Shown here one piece after another: positions 16,582-26,251 of a stretch of 64,000 nucleotides of DNA. Each line of letters opens with the position of its first letter. The first letter of the stretch is position 1. Position numbers and translations under genes: made by a program. Location of the stretch: assembly GCF_037782385.1 (NCBI RefSeq), contig NZ_JBBEXD010000005.1, positions 124,001 through 188,000 of the forward strand, read 5' to 3'. The DNA is from Ascidiimonas meishanensis. GTDB taxonomy: Bacteria; Bacteroidota; Bacteroidia; Flavobacteriales; Flavobacteriaceae. A model generated the notes under the pieces. The model made no database searches, was not told the DNA's origin, and was given only the letters and a program-made list of their open reading frames with translations.

Positions 16582-18528
16582 TTAAGGATTGATAATTATG
16601 AATTCTGATCTTCTATTGCGTTCGTGCACTTCTTTGGCACATACTACTGTGTCATTACATTCATTCAGTAGTTGTTCTTCTCCATATCCAATCGCACTAA
16701 CAATACGATCTGTATCAATACCATTGGCTACAAGATATGCCTTAGATGCCTGAGCACGACTTTCTGATAATATTTTGTTGTACACTTTACTGCCGCGAGC
16801 ATCTGTATGTGCTTCAATTTTGATAATTAGGTTTTCATGCTGTTTTAGGACTAAAACAATTTTATCAAGTTCAAGAGCTGCATCCTTATTGATGCTAGAC
16901 TCGCCAAATCCAAAGTGAATACCGTTATTTTTTAGTTTTGTGATTCCATTTTCAACAATAAAATAGCTTTCTGATTTAACAACATCTTCCGTTTTAGATT
17001 TGGTAATACTAGCATTCATGTCTTGTTTTACAATTACTTCTTCTTTTGCTTGTACAGAAAGCTCATTTGAATCTACTAGCATCTTAGATGCTTCAACTAT
17101 TGTTTTAAATAAGATAGGAGAAGCTGGCTCTTTAGAAAGATGCTTGCTTTTAGTGGTGGCAAGTTCTAGACTCTGGGTTGGTGTTTGAAAGGCATAGATA
17201 TCATCTTCTCCTTTTCCTCCAGCACGGTTGGAAGCAAAATACCCTTTATTGCTTATAGAATTAATTACAAATGAGAAATCGTCATTTTCACTATTATAGG
17301 GCGTTCCCAGATTTTGAACTTTGTTGAATCCGCCTTCCTTTAATAAAGTTGCCTGAAAGATATCCAAATTTCCTAATCCCAAGTGACCTTCAGATGAAAA
17401 GTATAGTTCTGTATCCGTCACAAAAGGAAACAATTCTTTTTGAGAAGTGTTGATTTCAGGTCCTAAGTTACGAGGGATTGAGAAACTCTCGTAGGGTAAA
17501 ATATCTACTACAAAAATATCTGTATCACCAAGTGTTCCAGGCATATCGGAAATAAAATATAGTTTTTTACCATCGGGACTCACAGCGGGATGCGCGGTAG
17601 AATAAAGATCGCTATTAAAAGAAACTTCTTTAGGCCTAGTCCAGCTTCCTTTTTTAAAAGTAGACATGTAAATTTTTAAATGACTTACTCCATTTTTATC
17701 TTTTTTAAGTTTTTTATCAAAGTTAGTACGTGTAAAAAACATGGTTTTAAGATCTGGAGTAAAGGCAACACCTGCTTCGTGATATTTGGAATTAATAGTC
17801 TCAGGAAAGGGCATTGTTTTTTCAAGATCCAAAGTTTGACTGTTAATGTTCGCGATATATAAATCCATATAAGAATCATCATTAGTAGCTGCATAGACTA
17901 GTTTGTCATTGCCTAAAAATACAGGTGAAAATTCTGAAGATGTGCTATTTATTGAAAGGCTAGTAAGGATTAATTTAGAATGATTAATTACAGGCAAAGG
18001 TAAATTACCAGCACTAGTTTTGGCGGGGATATTACCTATTTCTTTTTTATACCTACGTAGTATTCTTTTAGCTTTCCCCTGCTTGCCTATACCTTTTAGC
18101 GTATTAGCATATTGAAAGAGCATAGCAGGTGTCATTTGTTTTCGGTGTTTGTTATAAAGCTCTTCATACCAAATATTAGCCATATACATTTCGGTATTGA
18201 GATAATGTGCATTGGCCGCTTTTTTCAAAATTTCAAAGCTGTAGATTGGTGCTTGATCAGCCAAAATCTTTTCATAGAGAACAGCCGCTTGTGTATAAGA
18301 CAAGTTTTTAAAATAAGTGTTTGCTTTTTGTAATAAGCTTACATTAGGTCTTTTGTTAAGTGCTTTTAAGAAAGGAGCACTGTTAATACCCGATGAAGTA
18401 AGAGGTTTTTCGAGACTGGTAAACGCATAATTTTCCTGCTGTAAGGCAAGACTATTTTTATTGTTATAAGTCTGTGCATGAGAAAGAGCAAAGAACAGGG
18501 TAAGAATTAGGACAAGACGGAGTTTCAT
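16582..18528 (-). CDS. OmpA-family protein with TPR-like and PD40 repeats
   Basis: An exported protein of 648 residues with signal peptide (MKLRLVLILTLFFALSHAQ), TPR-like helices (about 50-165), PD40/WD40-like beta-propeller repeats (about 185-450, e.g. SPDGKKLYFISDMPG) and a C-terminal OmpA domain (IKIEAHTDARGSKVYN). This architecture is common in Bacteroidota and resembles PorE-type cell-wall-anchoring proteins of the T9SS, though that role is not shown here. The frame could begin at a TTG at 18537; I choose the ATG at 18528, where the signal peptide starts. Confidence 0.88.
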   Translation of the reverse strand: MKLRLVLILTLFFALSHAQTYNNKNSLALQQENYAFTSLEKPLTSSGINSAPFLKALNKRPNVSLLQKANTYFKNLSYTQAAVLYEKILADQAPIYSFEILKKAANAHYLNTEMYMANIWYEELYNKHRKQMTPAMLFQYANTLKGIGKQGKAKRILRRYKKEIGNIPAKTSAGNLPLPVINHSKLILTSLSINSTSSEFSPVFLGNDKLVYAATNDDSYMDLYIANINSQTLDLEKTMPFPETINSKYHEAGVAFTPDLKTMFFTRTNFDKKLKKDKNGVSHLKIYMSTFKKGSWTRPKEVSFNSDLYSTAHPAVSPDGKKLYFISDMPGTLGDTDIFVVDILPYESFSIPRNLGPEINTSQKELFPFVTDTELYFSSEGHLGLGNLDIFQATLLKEGGFNKVQNLGTPYNSENDDFSFVINSISNKGYFASNRAGGKGEDDIYAFQTPTQSLELATTKSKHLSKEPASPILFKTIVEASKMLVDSNELSVQAKEEVIVKQDMNASITKSKTEDVVKSESYFIVENGITKLKNNGIHFGFGESSINKDAALELDKIVLVLKQHENLIIKIEAHTDARGSKVYNKILSESRAQASKAYLVANGIDTDRIVSAIGYGEEQLLNECNDTVVCAKEVHERNRRSEFIIINP

Positions 18529-19499
18529 GAGAGTCAAGATTTAATGGTTATACTATGTATTTAGGTTATCTATTATAAATTAGTTGATATGAAGGCAACA
18601 AGCCTATTGGATATGAATGTTTGTAAAAAAAGAATTTGTTGGTGATACCTCTTTGATGATGCTTCCACACAAGAAGTTGAAAAGTAAGCACGTACTGATA
18701 AAGAGAAGCCAACAATAATTGGCAGGCATATAAGTAATAAGCACTAAGGTTATAACACCATAGTGTAGATTGTTGAGGGCCCATAAGTTCAATTTCTAAG
18801 CATCAATAGGAGATGCTTTATTAGGTCTTAAATAGGATACAGAGGTATCTATTTATAAATCAAATATATAAGAGAATAAAGAGAAGTAGCGATTAATGTT
18901 GTGATCTGTTAGGTTTCTGTGGTGAATAGATGCTTTTTGTATAGAATAGGAGGGTTACAACCTTTTAAACATCAGGTAATTATCTTTTTATATAAAAGTA
19001 AAATTGCTTTGAAATTAGAATAATCTTTTAACTATGGCATTAATTTAATAACAAATGAACAGCTTAAAATCCCCAACATATATGAAACTCATGTATTTTA
19101 AAAGGGAAGAGATCTGCATTTAAGAATTTTAGGCTATTAGATTTTTAGATGATTCGCTTGGAGATAAAAAAACTACTATACTTGTAATTAATCAATTAGG
19201 TTTTTAATGAGCTATTGTGTCAAAAGAATGGGAATGTTTTGTCTGTTATGTATGCGTTATCAAATGGCTCAGATTCCTCATGGTTTAATAACCCCGAAAT
19301 CTGTTTTAGATTGGGTTCAAACTACTCCTTATGAAATTTTATTTCAGCGAGATTTTTACAATAAAAAGTATAAAGGAATGCCTTTTGTGGAACAAATTGC
19401 TGAGGAACTTACATTTAGAATGGATAATTTAGACACTTCAAAAAAAAACATCCCATTTCTCAATGGGATGTTACATGTAATTATTATACAGTTAAGCAA
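18529..19499. other. Long intergenic region
   Basis: Nearly 1 kb without a convincing gene. Minus-strand frames at 18566-18792 overlap one another and have biased, non-protein-like composition. CAAATATA at 18861-18868 is a possible distant minus-strand promoter. A 98-codon plus-strand frame (19207-19503) contains a fairly protein-like stretch (LDWVQTTPYEILFQRDFYNK) but runs into the sdh terminator and matches nothing I know; it may be a gene remnant. The remainder shows nothing recognisable. Confidence 0.5.
19441..19470 (-). terminator. Terminator of sdh operon
   Basis: CATCCCATT / AATGGGATG stem (9 bp, TCTC loop). Read on the minus strand it is followed by eight T residues, 30 bases after the sdhB stop. 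Confidence 0.9.
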
Positions 19500-20249
19500 T
19501 TAGTCTGCTGTTACAGTTGCTTTTAAATATTCCCTGTTCATGCGAGCAATATTTTCTAAAGAAATACCTTTTGGGCATTCTACTTCACATGCGCCTGTAT
19601 TCGTGCAGTTACCAAAACCTTCCAAATCCATTTGTCGAACCATATTGATAACACGGTCTGTAGCTTCAACTTGACCTTGTGGCAACAAAGCAAATTGTGA
19701 AACCTTAGCCGAAGTAAATAGCATTGCACTTGCATTTTTACAAGCAGCTACACAGGCACCGCAACCTATACATGTAGCAGCATCAAAGGCACGGTCTGCA
19801 TCGTGTTTTTCAATAGGAATTGCATTGGCATCAACAGTGTTTCCAGAGGTATTAACGGAGACATATCCACCTGCTTGTTGAATTCGGTCAAAAGCGCCAC
19901 GATCTACAATAAGATCTTTAATAACCGGAAAAGCTTTGGCTCTAAAAGGCTCAATATAAATAGTATCTCCATCTTTAAACCTTCTCATATGCAACTGGCA
20001 GGTAGTGATACCGCGATCAGGGCCATGGGGTTCTCCGTTGATCTGCAAAGAGCAGGAACCGCAGATACCTTCACGGCAATCATGATCAAATTCTACAGGT
20101 TCTTCTCCTTTTTCAACAAGACCCTCATTAAGAACATCAAGCATCTCTAGGAAAGACATATCTGGAGATACCTCAGCGATATCATAGTCTACTATTTTAC
20201 CCGATGATTTAGCATCTTGCTGGCGCCATATTTTTAGTTTAAGATTCAT
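19500..20249 (-). CDS. sdhB: Succinate dehydrogenase/fumarate reductase iron-sulfur subunit
   Basis: Electron-transfer subunit of complex II, 249 residues. The [2Fe-2S] ligands lie in CREGICGSCSL (C58, C63, C66). The C-terminal half has ferredoxin-like motifs CIGCGACVAAC and CTNTGACEVECPKG for the [4Fe-4S] and [3Fe-4S] clusters. The sequence is of the Bacteroidota/epsilon type that partners a five-helix SdhC. Last gene of the sdhC-sdhA-sdhB operon on the minus strand, 172 bases after sdhA. Confidence 0.96.
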   Translation of the reverse strand: MNLKLKIWRQQDAKSSGKIVDYDIAEVSPDMSFLEMLDVLNEGLVEKGEEPVEFDHDCREGICGSCSLQINGEPHGPDRGITTCQLHMRRFKDGDTIYIEPFRAKAFPVIKDLIVDRGAFDRIQQAGGYVSVNTSGNTVDANAIPIEKHDADRAFDAATCIGCGACVAACKNASAMLFTSAKVSQFALLPQGQVEATDRVINMVRQMDLEGFGNCTNTGACEVECPKGISLENIARMNREYLKATVTAD

Positions 20250-20421
20250 ATCTCAAAGTTATTTATTATTTGTTATCAGGTTCTTTTGAGTTTTATATAC
20301 AATTCATCAATTATATTTTCAAATGAACCTAATTAACTGATTATATTTTTCTTTTTCTACACACTTTTTTTACTTTATAAACAATGACATTGGAAAACCT
20401 ATAGGCCATGTCCAACTTTCA

Positions 20422-22425
20422 TTACTTATAACTACGTGTTTTAAGTTCAATATTTTCATAAGTAAGCTCTTCTTTGTGTAAAACAGCTTTTGAAGGCTCT
20501 CCTTTGTATTCCCATGCTGATACAAACCTAAAATTCTCATCGTCTCTAAGAGCTTCTCCTTCCGGAGTTTGGTATTCTTCTCTAAAATGTCCTCCACAAG
20601 ATTCATTTCTGGTCAAGGCATCTTTTGCAAACAATTCTCCTAATTCTAAGAAGTCAGCTACCCGCATGGCCTTTTCCAATTCTTGATTCTTGGTATAGGC
20701 AGTTCCTGGAACTTTTACATTGGCATAAAAATCTTCTCTTAACTCTTTGATTTCTTTGATGGCTGATTTTAAATCTTTTTCATTACGGCTCATGCCGCAT
20801 TTATTCCACATGATTTTACCTAATATTCTATGGTAAGAATCTACGGTTTTGGTTCCATTATTATTAACGAATCTTTCTAATTGAGCTTTTACATTTTGCT
20901 CTGCTTCTTCAAATTCAGGAGAATCTGTTGAAATTGGCCCAGTTCTGATGTCATCTGATAAGTAGTCACCAATAGTATAAGGAAGTACAAAATAACCATC
21001 TGCCAGTCCTTGCATCAATGCTGAAGCACCCAAACGATTCGCACCATGATCTGAAAAGTTTGCTTCCCCGGCAGCATAACAACCAGGTATGGTAGTCATT
21101 AAATTATAATCAACCCAAACACCTCCCATGGTGTAGTGAACTGCTGGATAAATCATCATAGGAGTTTTGTATGGATTCTCATCTACGATTTTCTCATACA
21201 TCTGAAAAAGGTTTCCATATTTATTGGAAATTACCTCTTCACCTAGTTTTATGACTTCCTCCTTGGAAGGGTTGTGATTACCATGAATAGCAGCTTGCTC
21301 TTTTCCATAACGTTCTATAGCTGCTGCAAAATCCAGATATACTGCTTCTCCAGTTTTGTTAACCCCATAACCTGCATCGCATCTTTCTTTAGCAGCTCTG
21401 GAGGCTACATCTCGTGGCACTAGGTTACCAAACGACGGATAACGTCTTTCTAAATAGTAATCTCTATCTTTCTCTGGAATAGCGGTAGGTTTTAAGCTAC
21501 CTTCACGAATTGCTTTTGCATCTTCAATTTTTGCTGGAACCCAGATTCGTCCATCATTACGAAGTGATTCAGACATCAGCGTAAGCTTAGACTGGTGATC
21601 CCCGGAAACCGGAATACAAGTTGGGTGAATTTGTGTAAAACAAGGATTTGCAAAGTATGCCCCTCTTTTGTGTACTTTCCAACCTGCGGTAACATTACTA
21701 CCCATCGCATTTGTAGAAAGAAAAAATACATTGCCATAGCCACCAGAAGCAATTACAACTGCATGTGCAGAATGTCTCTGAATCTCTCCAGTAACTAAAT
21801 TACGAGCAATAATACCTCTTGCCTTGCCATCTACAATTACTAAATCTAGCATTTCATGCCTATTGTAAGGCTTGATTTTTCCACGATTAATTTGACGGTT
21901 CATAGCGGCATAAGCACCTAATAAAAGCTGCTGTCCGGTTTGTCCTTTTGCATAGAATGTTCTTGATACCAATACACCACCAAAAGAACGGTTGTCTAGA
22001 AGGCCACCGTATTCACGGGCAAAAGGAACTCCCTGTGCCACGCACTGATCAATAATATTAGTAGAAACTTCTGCCAATCTATAGACATTGGCTTCGCGCG
22101 ATCGATAATCACCCCCTTTTACGGTGTCGTAAAACAAGCGGTAGGTAGAATCACCATCTCCTTGATAGTTCTTTGCGGCATTAATACCTCCCTGAGCTGC
22201 AATAGAGTGTGCACGGCGCGGTGAATCTTGATAACAAAATGTTTTAACGTTGTAACCTAATTCTGCAAGTGTAGCAGCAGCAGCACCTCCTGCAAGACCA
22301 GTCCCTACTACAATTACATCAATGTTACGCTTATTAGCTGGATTTACCAGATTAATATCATTTTTATGCTTTGTCCACTTATCTCCTATGGAGCCTTGTG
22401 GTATTTTAGAATCTAATGTTGCCAT
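20422..22425 (-). CDS. sdhA: Succinate dehydrogenase/fumarate reductase flavoprotein subunit
   Basis: Catalytic flavoprotein of complex II, 667 residues from the ATG at 22425; a TTG two codons earlier is also open but less likely. FAD-binding GTGLAGGAAAATLAELGY is near the N-terminus. HSIAAQGGINA contains the usual flavin-linking histidine, and the substrate region has TQIHPTCIPVSGD. It starts 11 bases after the sdhC stop. In aerobic flavobacteria it serves the TCA cycle and respiratory chain with menaquinone. Confidence 0.97.
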   Translation of the reverse strand: MATLDSKIPQGSIGDKWTKHKNDINLVNPANKRNIDVIVVGTGLAGGAAAATLAELGYNVKTFCYQDSPRRAHSIAAQGGINAAKNYQGDGDSTYRLFYDTVKGGDYRSREANVYRLAEVSTNIIDQCVAQGVPFAREYGGLLDNRSFGGVLVSRTFYAKGQTGQQLLLGAYAAMNRQINRGKIKPYNRHEMLDLVIVDGKARGIIARNLVTGEIQRHSAHAVVIASGGYGNVFFLSTNAMGSNVTAGWKVHKRGAYFANPCFTQIHPTCIPVSGDHQSKLTLMSESLRNDGRIWVPAKIEDAKAIREGSLKPTAIPEKDRDYYLERRYPSFGNLVPRDVASRAAKERCDAGYGVNKTGEAVYLDFAAAIERYGKEQAAIHGNHNPSKEEVIKLGEEVISNKYGNLFQMYEKIVDENPYKTPMMIYPAVHYTMGGVWVDYNLMTTIPGCYAAGEANFSDHGANRLGASALMQGLADGYFVLPYTIGDYLSDDIRTGPISTDSPEFEEAEQNVKAQLERFVNNNGTKTVDSYHRILGKIMWNKCGMSRNEKDLKSAIKEIKELREDFYANVKVPGTAYTKNQELEKAMRVADFLELGELFAKDALTRNESCGGHFREEYQTPEGEALRDDENFRFVSAWEYKGEPSKAVLHKEELTYENIELKTRSYK

Positions 22426-22436
22426 AGTCAATTTTT

Positions 22437-23102
22437 TTAATGTCCGTTAAAATGATGAAACACTGCAATAAAAATGAATCCTAACGGAATAAGAATTGCA
22501 TACGCTTTCCCCAATTTTTTTAGGAGGGGTGTGTACTTATTATTAAAACCCATAGACTGGAAAGCAGATTGGAAGCCATGAAGTAGGTGTAATGCGAGCA
22601 ATATAAAGGCAATTACATAAGCTCCTACACGAAGCGGGCTATGAAATTTTTCTACCGTTTCATGATAATAGCGAGTAGGGTCTTCTGGCAGCACCTCTAT
22701 ATATTTGTAATTCATTTCTGGAAACCAAAAATCAATAAAGTGAAGAATTAAAAAGGCTAAAATCACCAAGCCACTTATAAGCATATTACGTGACATCCAG
22801 GAAGCATTTTCTCCTCCAGCGTACTTAGCATAACCTACAGGTCCTCTGGCTGCCCTGTTTTTGGCTTCAAGAATAAAGCCCATAACAAAGTGAAACACGA
22901 CGCCAAAAATCAAAATTGGCTGCGCCAGAAATTGGACAAATGGATTGTTTCCCATAAAATGAGACCACTCATTAAAGGTGTCTGGACTGAATACTGAAGT
23001 AATATTAATAGTAAAATGTTGTAAAAGAAAAACCAGCAGAAAAAGTGCTGAAAGAGCCATAGAAACTTTTCTAGCTATGGAGGAACTAATGATTTTGCTC
23101 AT
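22437..23102 (-). CDS. sdhC: Succinate dehydrogenase cytochrome b subunit
   Basis: Membrane anchor of type-B complex II, 221 residues with five predicted helices. Histidines in several helices (QHFTINIT, VFHFVMGF, LILHFIDFW, LHLLHGFQSAF) fit diheme coordination. It replaces the separate SdhC and SdhD of proteobacteria. It is the first gene of sdhCAB, and a good promoter lies 24 bases upstream. Confidence 0.95.
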   Translation of the reverse strand: MSKIISSSIARKVSMALSALFLLVFLLQHFTINITSVFSPDTFNEWSHFMGNNPFVQFLAQPILIFGVVFHFVMGFILEAKNRAARGPVGYAKYAGGENASWMSRNMLISGLVILAFLILHFIDFWFPEMNYKYIEVLPEDPTRYYHETVEKFHSPLRVGAYVIAFILLALHLLHGFQSAFQSMGFNNKYTPLLKKLGKAYAILIPLGFIFIAVFHHFNGH

Positions 23103-23125
23103 TGGGTATTTAATTTAAAGTGGCA

Positions 23126-23157
23126 CAAAATTACAGTACAGCCTACTCATTAACAAA
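23126..23157 (-). promoter_or_regulatory. Promoter of sdhCAB
   Basis: On the minus strand TTTG (23154-23157) and TAATTTTG (23126-23133) are separated by 20 bases, a full match to the Bacteroidota TTG/TAnnTTTG promoter. The ATG of sdhC is about 24 bases downstream. Confidence 0.75.
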
Positions 23158-23270
23158 CTTTAAGAAGGGTTTTCCCCTTATTTCCAGTTAATTTAGAATA
23201 AGTTTAAGCCTTGTTTAACTTTCATTGTAAATCCAACTTGTTTTCAAGGGCTTGATTAAACAGTTTACGG

Positions 23271-26123
23271 TTAGTTAACGTCAAATTTAGCGGTTTTCTG
23301 AGTTCCATTACCAGAAATAACTACTTTATAACTTCCTTTAGGTAAAAAGTAATCTCCGTTAGCTGCTTTGGATAATTCTTCATTCTTATGTTTTTTCAGA
23401 AAACTTTTTCGTCCTTTTTCGCTTACGGTAATGTCATATGGGACGTAATTAAATCCAGCATCTGCTGTGAAATCAAAAGTATGCATTAAAATTCCTTTAC
23501 TAGACATAATTTCTACTTTGTATTCTCCAGCTGTAGAGCTATACATTTGGAAGTTTATAGAAGGCTTATATGCTTTTAACCATTTACTCCAAGTGCTACC
23601 CCACCTTCCTGTTTTTCTAATGGATGGAATATTAAAAATATGCAATACCTTGTCTTTAATTTGGTCTGTGAAAAGCTGTAAAGGTTCAATATTGGTTTTG
23701 TAGATACTTCTACCATGGGTTCCTACCAGTAAATCTTTTGCTTTAGCTTGTATTTTCAGATCATGCACCGCGACATATGGAATGCCCTTATGAAACGCTT
23801 GCCAATTGCTTCCAGTATCAAACGAAACATAGACCCCATTATCTGTACCGATAAATAAAAGGTTTTCATTTTCAGAATCTTCAATAATTACATTCACCGG
23901 AACATTAGGTAAGTTATTAGAAATTGATTTCCAAGTAACCCCATTATCATTGCTCATATATACGTAGGCATTAAAATCATCCCAACGATACCCATTTAAA
24001 GTTACATAGACTCGGTCTTTTTTATGTTTTGAAGCAACAACACGACTCACCCATAAATCTTTAGGAAATGTGCTGGAGATTAACTTCCAGTTAGCACCCC
24101 CATCTTTGGACATGTGTACAAGACCATCGTCGCTTCCGGTGTAAAGTAAACCAAATTGAAAAGGAGATTCATCAATAGTGGTGAGTGTACCATAGGCTAC
24201 ATTTCCCTTCTTACCACCACTTGTAAGATCCTTAGAAATTGGTACCCAATCTTCTCCCTGATTCATAGATCTATGTAATTTATTTCCACCTAAGTATAAA
24301 ATATCCTGATTGTGTGGTGAGAGTAGTATAGGAGTTTGCCAATTAAATCGGTACGGGCTTTCACCTAATTCATGTTTTGGCTGAATATATTCTGAAGTAT
24401 CTTCTGCTAAGTTTATTCTGTAATAATTACCAAACTGAAAACCAGTGTAAACTATATTAGGATCTCTGGAATCTATTTGAATTTGCATTCCGTCTCCCCC
24501 CATAATACTCTTCCATGGGTATTGACCGGTTTGATGCCATCTACTATTTTGCTCAGCGTCATGTGGTCCCATCCAAACCCCATTGTCTTGTAATCCCCCA
24601 TAAACATGATACGGTTCTTGATGGTCTACGTTAATAGCATAAAATTGTCCTACAGACGGAGAGTTGTTTTTTATCCATGTTTCTCCATCATCATAACTAA
24701 TGTTAACGCCTCCATCATTTCCATTAATAATATGGCCGGGCATTTTTGGATTTAACCAGATCGCATGATGATCTGCATGCACATTTTCCCGATTGATAGA
24801 GGTAAAGGTCTTACCACCGTCTTTTGATTTTATGATGGGAACTCCTGCAGTATAAATATGCTCTTTATTGGTAAGATCTACTTCAATTTGTGCAAAGTAG
24901 TAGCCATAGCTGTAAAAAAGATCATCTATGTATCCTTCATGTGTTTTTTTCCAGTTTTTTCCGCCATCATCACTTCTATATATTTCAGCACCTACAACAG
25001 GAGTATCAAAAAGCATGGCATTGGCATTTTCTAAATATTTTGCCAAATCTGCTGGTTGTACAGTACCACTCCGCACCATTTGCTTAACATTATCTGCACG
25101 GTATTTTTCTTGAAACCCATTAAGTTTTAAATAGGTGTTTAATTTTTTATCGTCAAGCTTCAAGAAAGCATCTAGGGTCATTGATTTAAAGTCTTCTTTA
25201 GAGAGCGTTTCAGATTCTTTTTTCTCTTCTGATTTTTTTCTTAAATACTGACTATCATGCACGGCGTAGACGGTATTTTCATCATAAACTGCTAGCCCAA
25301 TACGTCCAAGCCCATTTCCTGTAGGGAAGCCACTGTCTTTGGTAGAAATTAGTTGCCAGCTGCTACCGCCATCAGTACTTTTATAAATTCCCGAGTGCTC
25401 ACCGTTTCCAGTAAAATTCCAAGCTTTTCTATCTTTTTGCCAAGCAGCGGCATACTGAATATTGAAATTATCAGGTGCAAAAGCTAAATCTATAATACCT
25501 GTATTTTCATTTATAAAAAGAGTTTGTTTCCATGTCTTACCTCCATCTGAGGTTTTGTAGATACCTCTTTGTTTATTAGGAGAGTATAAATGTCCAGTAA
25601 TACCAATCACTACTTCATCAGAATTAGAAGGATTGAGGAGTATTCTACCAGTATGATGTGAATCTGGGAGTCCTACATAATCCCATGTTTTACCATTATT
25701 TGTTGATTTCAGGATACCAATACCTGCATAAGAAGAGCGGGAAGCATTGTTTTCTCCCCCACCTACCCAGATGGTTCTTGTAGACCAGTCAACAGCAATA
25801 TCTCCAATATTTTGCGTGGGTGCTGAATCTAAGATAGGTGTAAAACTAGTGCCATTATTTTTGGTGTGCCATAGACCGCCCGAAGCATAGGCAACATAAA
25901 ATTCAGTAGGGTTATCTGGATTTACATCCAAATCTACTACACGACCACTCATTACTGTAGGGCCAATATTATCAAAAGGAATATTTTTCACTATTGAATT
26001 GGCACGTAGTTGTTTGGTTTTTTCAATAGAACTTTTAATTGCTTCTTGAGAAGAAGCGGGCTGTTGTGCAGATGTGGTCATAAATAAACACATGGCAAAG
26101 CCCAAGAGTATATATTTTCGCAT
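23271..26123 (-). CDS. Exported sortilin/BNR-repeat beta-propeller protein
   Basis: A protein of 950 residues with a signal peptide (MRKYILLGFAMCLFMTTSAQ) and many BNR/sortilin repeats of the form SxDGGxxW (TSDGGKTWKQT, STDGGSSWQLI, SKDGGANWKLI, SNDNGVTWKSI). It resembles VPS10-domain, WD40/YVTN-type glycosyl-hydrolase-related proteins widespread in flavobacteria; their role is unknown. An insertion of about 90 residues rich in Lys/Glu interrupts the repeats near residue 300. The frame extends to 26207, but the signal peptide sets the start at 26123. Confidence 0.85.
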   Translation of the reverse strand: MRKYILLGFAMCLFMTTSAQQPASSQEAIKSSIEKTKQLRANSIVKNIPFDNIGPTVMSGRVVDLDVNPDNPTEFYVAYASGGLWHTKNNGTSFTPILDSAPTQNIGDIAVDWSTRTIWVGGGENNASRSSYAGIGILKSTNNGKTWDYVGLPDSHHTGRILLNPSNSDEVVIGITGHLYSPNKQRGIYKTSDGGKTWKQTLFINENTGIIDLAFAPDNFNIQYAAAWQKDRKAWNFTGNGEHSGIYKSTDGGSSWQLISTKDSGFPTGNGLGRIGLAVYDENTVYAVHDSQYLRKKSEEKKESETLSKEDFKSMTLDAFLKLDDKKLNTYLKLNGFQEKYRADNVKQMVRSGTVQPADLAKYLENANAMLFDTPVVGAEIYRSDDGGKNWKKTHEGYIDDLFYSYGYYFAQIEVDLTNKEHIYTAGVPIIKSKDGGKTFTSINRENVHADHHAIWLNPKMPGHIINGNDGGVNISYDDGETWIKNNSPSVGQFYAINVDHQEPYHVYGGLQDNGVWMGPHDAEQNSRWHQTGQYPWKSIMGGDGMQIQIDSRDPNIVYTGFQFGNYYRINLAEDTSEYIQPKHELGESPYRFNWQTPILLSPHNQDILYLGGNKLHRSMNQGEDWVPISKDLTSGGKKGNVAYGTLTTIDESPFQFGLLYTGSDDGLVHMSKDGGANWKLISSTFPKDLWVSRVVASKHKKDRVYVTLNGYRWDDFNAYVYMSNDNGVTWKSISNNLPNVPVNVIIEDSENENLLFIGTDNGVYVSFDTGSNWQAFHKGIPYVAVHDLKIQAKAKDLLVGTHGRSIYKTNIEPLQLFTDQIKDKVLHIFNIPSIRKTGRWGSTWSKWLKAYKPSINFQMYSSTAGEYKVEIMSSKGILMHTFDFTADAGFNYVPYDITVSEKGRKSFLKKHKNEELSKAANGDYFLPKGSYKVVISGNGTQKTAKFDVN

Positions 26124-26216
26124 TAGATGGTTTTTTAGTGTTGATGAAATTAGAGAATGTAATATTGCTGTCAAAACTTTTAAAAAGAGTTTAACAAGAA
26201 TTGACATCTAAGTTGT

Positions 26217-26224
26217 TATTTTTG
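26217..26224 (+). promoter_or_regulatory. -7 element of pepP
   Basis: TATTTTTG matches TAnnTTTG fully, 27 bases before the pepP ATG. TTGACA at 26201 lies 13 bases upstream, closer than the usual 17-23. Confidence 0.55.
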
Positions 26225-26251
26225 AAGATATAAACTAACTGAATTTAAATC

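Noticed and set aside
19207..19503. 98-codon plus-strand frame with a partly protein-like sequence
   Set aside because: It reads through the sdh operon terminator and matches nothing known. Noted as a possible remnant within the intergenic entry rather than as a gene.
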